A stretch of DNA of 64,000 nucleotides from Candidatus Neomarinimicrobiota bacterium. GTDB lineage: Bacteria; Fidelibacterota; SORT01. This document shows positions 59,068-64,000 of this stretch, piece by piece. Numbering within the stretch: position 1 is the first letter of the stretch; every line of letters starts with the position of its first letter. Below the pieces are notes generated by a model, which saw nothing but the letters and a program-made list of their open reading frames with translations, was not told the DNA's origin and did no database searches. The position numbers and the translations under genes were made by a program. The DNA lies in contig JACZTG010000003.1 of assembly GCA_022573815.1 (NCBI GenBank), positions 1 to 64,000 on the forward strand. Direction: 5' to 3'.

Positions 59068-59595
59068 ATGACGGACGTATCGAAATTTTTCTCTGATCTT
59101 GAGAATAAACTTTCCGAAAAATTCGGTGATGAGTTTATAAGCGGCAATGAATTTCATGGAACTGTTTCAGTATCTGTCAAGAGTAAAAAAATTCTGGATA
59201 TATTAGAATATTGCGTATTTGACGTTGATTTAAAACTTACATTCTTAACCGACCTGACAGCCGTTGATTATCTTGAAATGGAAGCTCCCGGCAGGTTGGC
59301 TGTAGTCTATTGCCTTAGAAATGTGGACAATATGAATCAGGTGTTGATCAAAGCGTTTTTACCCGCTGATGAGACGGAGATTGACTCTGCTGTCGGGATG
59401 TGGAGCTCCGCTGAATGGCTCGAGAGAGAAGTTTGGGATCTATTCGGAATAAAATTCAAAGGTAATCCCAATTTAAAAAGAATTTTGCTGCCTGATGATT
59501 ATGAGGGACATCCTCTGCTGAAGGATTATCCGCTGAAGGGAAGAGGAGAAAGAGATTCGTTCAAGGTCATACAACGGGAAAGCGGGCGGTATTGA
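59068..59595 (+). CDS. nuoC: NADH-quinone oxidoreductase subunit C, second copy (NuoC2)
   Basis: This 175-residue protein ends with WLEREVWDLFGIKFKGNPNLK and RILLPDDYEGHPLLKDYPLK, the NuoC hallmark. It lies 1 bp after nuoA2. There is no nuoB between them, unlike in the first set; the nuoB2 gene at 5578 is the likely partner. Confidence 0.92.
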   Translation: MTDVSKFFSDLENKLSEKFGDEFISGNEFHGTVSVSVKSKKILDILEYCVFDVDLKLTFLTDLTAVDYLEMEAPGRLAVVYCLRNVDNMNQVLIKAFLPADETEIDSAVGMWSSAEWLEREVWDLFGIKFKGNPNLKRILLPDDYEGHPLLKDYPLKGRGERDSFKVIQRESGRY

Positions 59596-60795
59596 TTGAG
59601 TAAAACTTCAGAAGATCTGCACACCGAGACATTGAAGCTCAGTTTCGGACCTCAACATCCCGCAACTCACGGAACCCTCCAAATTGTAATGGAGCTCGAC
59701 GGAGAGATCGTGGTTGATGTAGAACCCCATATCGGATTTCTACACACCGGATTCGAAAAACTTGCAGAACATATGTCGTATAACCAGTTTGTGACGGTTA
59801 CCGACAGGATGAACTACCTCTCACCGCTATCGAATAATATTGGGTTTTCTGTAGCCGCAGAGAAACTTTTTGGAATTGAAGTGCCGAAACGAGCTCAATA
59901 TATCAGAGTATTGATGGGAGAACTTTCTCGAATTGCTGATCATCTTGTCGCTATCGGAACAGCAGCAATGGATTTAGGGGCTATGACCGTCTTTCTTTAT
60001 GGATTCAGAGAACGGGAAAAATTATATGATCTCTTCGAATGGGCAACAGGAGCGCGGTTGACGACAAGCTATACCCGCGTTGGGGGTCTAATGAGAGACC
60101 TTCCGGACGAATTTCCCGATGCGGTGAGAAAGTGGTTAGCGCAGTTTCCGAAAACCATAGATGAAATTGAGAAGCTCCTAAGTCATAACAGAATATTTCA
60201 GGACAGGACTTATGATATAGGAATAATCAGCGAAGAGGATGTGCTGAAATACAGCCTCACCGGTCCTGTTGCAAGGGCGTCAGGCGTTAAGTATGATGTC
60301 CGAAAGGATATGCCTTATTCCTCCTATGAAGATTTTGATTTTGAAGTTCCCGTTGGGGAAAACGGAGATGCATACGACCGCTATCTGGTCAGGATGGAAG
60401 AATTAAGACAGTCAATGAAGATAATTGAGCAGGTACTTGATAATCTTCCTGACGGGCATGTGAATATCGATCCTGATTCGAAATTTATGTTACCCGGAAA
60501 AGACGAAGTTTACACGACTATTGAAGGCCTGATACATCATTTTGAAGTGACGATGGAAAACAGGGGGATACTACCTCCCGTAGGCGAAATCTACATGGGA
60601 ACAGAGACGCCTAACGGCGAATTGGGATTCTACATAGTTTCTAATGGAGGAAGAGAGCCTTATAGGGTGAGGATAAGACCACCGTCATTTATAAATTACA
60701 CGATTTTTAAGAAACTTATGAAGGGAGCGATGTTTTCTGATATAGTTTCTAATTTGGGTTCGTTGAATATCATAGCGGGAGAGCTGGACAGATAA
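59596..60795 (+). CDS. nuoD: NADH-quinone oxidoreductase subunit D, second copy (NuoD2)
   Basis: The 399-residue subunit has [59 protein letters not shown] and [16 protein letters not shown]. It forms the quinone pocket of the second complex. It starts at TTG directly after nuoC2. Its end overlaps nuoE in a TAATG. Confidence 0.93.
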   Translation: MSKTSEDLHTETLKLSFGPQHPATHGTLQIVMELDGEIVVDVEPHIGFLHTGFEKLAEHMSYNQFVTVTDRMNYLSPLSNNIGFSVAAEKLFGIEVPKRAQYIRVLMGELSRIADHLVAIGTAAMDLGAMTVFLYGFREREKLYDLFEWATGARLTTSYTRVGGLMRDLPDEFPDAVRKWLAQFPKTIDEIEKLLSHNRIFQDRTYDIGIISEEDVLKYSLTGPVARASGVKYDVRKDMPYSSYEDFDFEVPVGENGDAYDRYLVRMEELRQSMKIIEQVLDNLPDGHVNIDPDSKFMLPGKDEVYTTIEGLIHHFEVTMENRGILPPVGEIYMGTETPNGELGFYIVSNGGREPYRVRIRPPSFINYTIFKKLMKGAMFSDIVSNLGSLNIIAGELDR

Positions 60796-61268
60796 TGCCA
60801 TCCGAATTTTCAGACAGCGCTAAAAGTAAAATTAAAAATCTTATGGAGGTTTACCCTGACAATCGGTCTGCATTAATGAACGCATTGCATATTACGCAGC
60901 AAGAGTTCAGTTACCTTTCATTTGATGCGCTTCAAGCCCTTTCGGAACTGATGGATATTCCCGTTCAGCAGATAGAAGACACGGCAAGTTTTTACACGAT
61001 GTTTCAGAAAGAATCGATTGGGAAGAATGTCATATGGATTTGCCATACTCTACCTTGCGCGCTGAGAGGTTCTGCGACTGTTTTGGATTATCTTAAGAGC
61101 AAGCTCGAGATTGAAGTAGGAGAAACTACAAAAGACAAACGATTTACACTGATGAAAGCCGAATGCCTTGCTTCGTGCGATACAGCGCCGATGATGCAGA
61201 TAAACGATGAGTATTATGAAAACTTGAATAATGAGATGATTGATAAAATTCTCGGTAGGTTTGAATGA
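60795..61268 (+). CDS. nuoE: NADH-quinone oxidoreductase subunit E
   Basis: The 157-residue protein has the thioredoxin-like [2Fe-2S] fold, with the cluster cysteines in ICHTLPCALRGS and KAECLASCDTAPMMQIND. It is part of the NADH-oxidising module with NuoF. It overlaps nuoD2 (TAATG) and nuoF (4 bp). There is no nuoE in the first complex I cluster. Confidence 0.93.
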   Translation: MPSEFSDSAKSKIKNLMEVYPDNRSALMNALHITQQEFSYLSFDALQALSELMDIPVQQIEDTASFYTMFQKESIGKNVIWICHTLPCALRGSATVLDYLKSKLEIEVGETTKDKRFTLMKAECLASCDTAPMMQINDEYYENLNNEMIDKILGRFE

Positions 61269-62560
61269 TGGAAAAAATTCTTACCCGGAATATTAACATA
61301 GAAAATTCCCATAAGATCGGGACATATATAAATTCGGGCGGATATGACGCGCTCAGGAAAATTTTAGGCGGGCTCTCTCCCGAAGAAGTGACCGATATTG
61401 TAAAATCTTCCGGTCTTAGAGGTAGGGGTGGAGCGGGATTTCCCGCAGGAGTTAAATGGGGATTCGTGCCGAAGAACACCGGAAAACCGATATACCTTGT
61501 GTGTAATGCCGATGAGTCGGAGCCGGGAACGTTCAAGGACAGGCTCATGCTTGAGAAAGACCCTCATATGATGTTAGAAGGAATAGTCATCGCATCATAC
61601 GCAATTGGCGCTAATACGGCTTTTATTTATATCAGGGGCGAATTCGCCGAACAGACCAAACTGCTTTTGGAAGCTCTTGAGGAAATGAAAGGAAAAGGTT
61701 TTCTCGGAAAAAATATTCTGAATAGCGGTTACGATTTAGAAATTCTGATTACACGCGGGGCAGGCGCATATATCTGTGGCGAGGAAACGGCGTTATTGAC
61801 CTCCTTAGAGGGTAAACGCGGTTATCCGAAAATCAAGCCTCCTTTTCCTGCCGTTGAAGGTTATCTCGGTTCTCCAACAATAGTCAATAATGTGGAGACC
61901 CTGAGCTGTGTTCCCCACATAATATTGCGTGGAGCTGATTGGTTTAAGTCTATCGGGACGGAAAAGAGCGCGGGTCCGAAACTATTCTGTGTCTCGGGGC
62001 ATGTGAGGAATCCGGGAGTATTCGAATTTCCGATGGGCACATCGCTGAAAGAATTGATATACGAGCATGCCGGCGGGATATTACACAACAGAAAATTAAA
62101 GGCGGTTATTCCGGGAGGTTCTTCCACCCCTGTGCTGACTGAAAGCGAGATAGATATAAATCTCGACTATGAGTCCTTAGCGGAGGCGGGCAGTATGTTA
62201 GGTTCGGCTGGAATTATTGTAATGGATGAATATACCGATATGGTGGATGCATGTTATAATCTTTCCAAATTTTATGCGCATGAATCGTGCGGTCAATGCA
62301 CACCGTGCCGGGAAGGGGTTCCCTGGATGAAAATGATTCTCGGCAGAATAACGAATGGCAACGGCAGAAGAAACGATGTAGAACTTCTTCTTGATATTTG
62401 CAGGAGCATAGAAAAAAGAACCATCTGTCCGTTTGGCGACGCAGCTGTTGCTCCGGTAAAAAGCTATATAGATAAATTCAGAGAGGAATTTGATTACTAT
62501 ATCGAGAATAAAAAATCGTTGATCCCAACAGAATCGGAACAAAATAACAATGGAAATTAA
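61265..62560 (+). CDS. nuoF: NADH-quinone oxidoreductase subunit F
   Basis: The 431-residue subunit binds NADH and FMN (GRGGAGFPAGVKWGFVPKN, NADESEPGTFKDR, GAGAYICGEETALLTSLEG). It also carries the [4Fe-4S] cluster N3 in ESCGQCTPCREG with a later cysteine in RTICPFGDAA. This is where NADH electrons enter. It overlaps nuoE by 4 bp and nuoG by 1 bp (TAATG). Confidence 0.94.
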   Translation: MMEKILTRNINIENSHKIGTYINSGGYDALRKILGGLSPEEVTDIVKSSGLRGRGGAGFPAGVKWGFVPKNTGKPIYLVCNADESEPGTFKDRLMLEKDPHMMLEGIVIASYAIGANTAFIYIRGEFAEQTKLLLEALEEMKGKGFLGKNILNSGYDLEILITRGAGAYICGEETALLTSLEGKRGYPKIKPPFPAVEGYLGSPTIVNNVETLSCVPHIILRGADWFKSIGTEKSAGPKLFCVSGHVRNPGVFEFPMGTSLKELIYEHAGGILHNRKLKAVIPGGSSTPVLTESEIDINLDYESLAEAGSMLGSAGIIVMDEYTDMVDACYNLSKFYAHESCGQCTPCREGVPWMKMILGRITNGNGRRNDVELLLDICRSIEKRTICPFGDAAVAPVKSYIDKFREEFDYYIENKKSLIPTESEQNNNGN

Positions 62561-64000
62561 TGCCGTTTATTAAGATTAACGATAAAGAATTAGAAGTCGA
62601 AAAAGGCTCTCGCCTTCTTCAGGTAGCGTTAGATAACGGTGTTGATCTACCCCATTATTGTTATCACGAGGGACTATCAATCGCCGGTAATTGCAGGATG
62701 TGCTGCGTTGAGGTTGACGGGATGCCGGGTCTTCAGATATCCTGCAATGTTACGATTGGCGAGCTTCCTCAAGACAAAAAAGTTGACGGGAAATATGATA
62801 TGGTAGTCCGGACAGAATCTGAAGAGGTCAAAGATTCTCGTTCGAGAGTCCTGGAGCTTTTGCTTCTGAATCATCCGATTGACTGTCCGGTGTGCGACCA
62901 GGCGGGAGAGTGTTATCTTCAGGATTATTCTTTTGCTCACGGAAACGCGCATAGTCGGTTTGAAGAGGAAAAGCGGGTAAATCCGAAGAAACAACTCGGG
63001 CATGAAATCTGGATTTATCCTAACCGGTGTGTGCTCTGCTCAAGATGCATTCGTTTTTGTGATGAAATAGTGGGAGACCCTCAGCTGATCGTGCGAAACA
63101 GAGGCTATAACTCTATTATAGATGTAAGAGATAGTCAACCTTTGGATAATAAGCTGTCCGGAAATACGGCTGATATATGCCCTGTAGGAAGTCTTGTAAG
63201 CAACGATTTCTTACATAAAACGAGGGTTTGGAATCTTACTGAAACTGAAACGATTTGCAAGGATTGTTCGGTCGGGTGCAACATAAAGGTCGGGACAACT
63301 AAAAACGAAATTCAGCGGATTAAGCCTCGCAGAAATGATGAAGTGAACAGTTTTTGGATGTGTGATGATGGCAGACTCGGATATCATTCCTCGGATAAAA
63401 TTGAGCGGATTCAATCCCCGATGATTAAAGAAGGCGATAGTTTTAAACCGGTATCCTGGACTGAGGCGTTTGAATCACTGAAGAAAAGTCTTCTCGGCGA
63501 CAGTGATATTTCACCTGATAATATATCGTTTATGGGTTCTGCAAATTGTACGAACGAAGAGAATTATCTTATTCGGAAAATTGCAGAATCTTTGTCCGTT
63601 CCGGCACAGAATTTATGTATTAATCCCGGAAAAGTAGAGGGCGAACCGATAATATATAAGAGCGGATTTAGAATATCTCCCGATAAGACACCCAACAGAA
63701 ACGGCGCAATTGCAATGATGGGTTTGAAGGATTCAGCTGATGAGAACGATCCGTTTAAAGGAAAGATTAAAGCTGTTTATTTGCATTACGGGGCAACTTC
63801 TGATTATATGAATGAAGCAAATCTTGAAGCAATAAAAAAATTGGATTATTTTGCGGTTCAATCGGCATATATGTCTGATGCAGCCAAACTCGCTGATCTG
63901 ATATTACCGGCATCTATTCACTATGAAAAGAACGGTACGATGTTGAATGACAGTGGAAGAGTGCAAAGGCTGATGAATGTTATCGAACCTCCAATAGGTG
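62560..64000 (+). CDS. nuoG: NADH-quinone oxidoreductase subunit G (partial, runs off the window)
   Basis: 480 codons are present and the frame is open at the window's end. The N-terminal [2Fe-2S] domain has CYHEGLSIAGNCRMCCVEV. The His-ligated cluster motif HPIDCPVCDQAGECYLQD follows, then two [4Fe-4S] sets (RCVLCSRCIRFC and ICPVGSLVS). A molybdopterin-oxidoreductase-like region starts with CKDCSVGCNIKVG, the extra N7-type cluster motif, and continues to ADLILPASIHYEKNGTM. It passes electrons from NuoF toward NuoI. The ATG shares its A with the nuoF stop. Confidence 0.92.
   Translation, partial: MPFIKINDKELEVEKGSRLLQVALDNGVDLPHYCYHEGLSIAGNCRMCCVEVDGMPGLQISCNVTIGELPQDKKVDGKYDMVVRTESEEVKDSRSRVLELLLLNHPIDCPVCDQAGECYLQDYSFAHGNAHSRFEEEKRVNPKKQLGHEIWIYPNRCVLCSRCIRFCDEIVGDPQLIVRNRGYNSIIDVRDSQPLDNKLSGNTADICPVGSLVSNDFLHKTRVWNLTETETICKDCSVGCNIKVGTTKNEIQRIKPRRNDEVNSFWMCDDGRLGYHSSDKIERIQSPMIKEGDSFKPVSWTEAFESLKKSLLGDSDISPDNISFMGSANCTNEENYLIRKIAESLSVPAQNLCINPGKVEGEPIIYKSGFRISPDKTPNRNGAIAMMGLKDSADENDPFKGKIKAVYLHYGATSDYMNEANLEAIKKLDYFAVQSAYMSDAAKLADLILPASIHYEKNGTMLNDSGRVQRLMNVIEPPIG

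Noticed and set aside
1-64000. Prophage, integron, CRISPR array or restriction-modification island
   Set aside because: No regularly spaced repeats, cas genes, phage structural genes or integrase were seen. The only mobile-type features are the broken methyltransferase, the DUF559 unit and the RAYT island.

Overview
The window is a gene-dense bacterial chromosome segment of roughly 42% G+C with short intergenic gaps, Shine-Dalgarno starts, frequent stop-start overlaps (TAATG, ATGA) and recognisable sigma70-type promoters. The gene mix is a class III cyclase fused to FlgO/TolB-like and TPR domains, a secreted LIM/DA1-type protein, GHL10 and DUF3179 lipoproteins, a eukaryotic-type citrate synthase and two sets of complex I genes. 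It suggests an uncultured member of the FCB group, perhaps Marinimicrobia (SAR406) or a relative. That is inference from gene content, not a tested placement.

Layout. 0-2.5 kb: the tail of a malic enzyme, a cyclase-TPR protein and tRNA-Val(UAC). 2.5-9.6 kb: a plus-strand run with an isolated nuoI and an isolated nuoB set among an MBL hydrolase, a DUF2203 protein, an RNase Y-like KH protein without its nuclease domain, leucyl aminopeptidase and CcmF. 9.6-13.2 kb: an aldehyde dehydrogenase, diverging from a TPR/Fis-HTH regulator whose promoter carries a perfect 11-bp dyad, then an IscA-type protein.

13.2-30.6 kb is one long plus-strand metabolic array. It starts with an alcohol dehydrogenase-like MDR, lipoamide dehydrogenase, LipB and a fused 2-oxoacid dehydrogenase E1. 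A citryl-CoA synthetase/lyase-like trio follows, whose ATP-grasp subunit carries an extra C-terminal 8-Cys ferredoxin domain. Then come an HD protein, a LeuC/LeuD-type hydro-lyase, an isocitrate/isopropylmalate-type dehydrogenase, MmgE/PrpD, thioredoxin reductase and a DUF2231 membrane protein. Three intruders break the array: a DNA methyltransferase gene with an in-frame stop, a DUF559 gene with C/G-rich palindromes, and a RAYT-type transposase island flanked by REP-like palindromes. The enzymes could together join or split a citrate-like tricarboxylic acid through a CoA thioester, isomerise it and oxidatively decarboxylate it. The substrate is unknown, and this is the best candidate here for an undescribed pathway.

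30.7-47.7 kb is mixed: DUF3179 lipoprotein, outer-membrane protein, FabL-like enoyl reductase, GNAT, GHL10, alpha/beta hydrolase, two CBS proteins and a flavin reductase. On the minus strand are an SSS symporter, AlkD-like protein, citrate synthase, 3-methyladenine glycosylase, SDR and an ABC-2 exporter. The secreted LIM/DA1-type putative metallopeptidase and proline dehydrogenase follow.

47.9-64 kb: a consensus promoter drives nuoABCDHIJKLMN, a complete 11-subunit complex I without the NADH module. After a thioesterase gene comes a second set, nuoA2-C2-D2-E-F-G, running off the end of the window. The nuoI2 and nuoB2 genes at 2.6 and 5.6 kb probably complete the peripheral arm of this second, NADH-linked complex.
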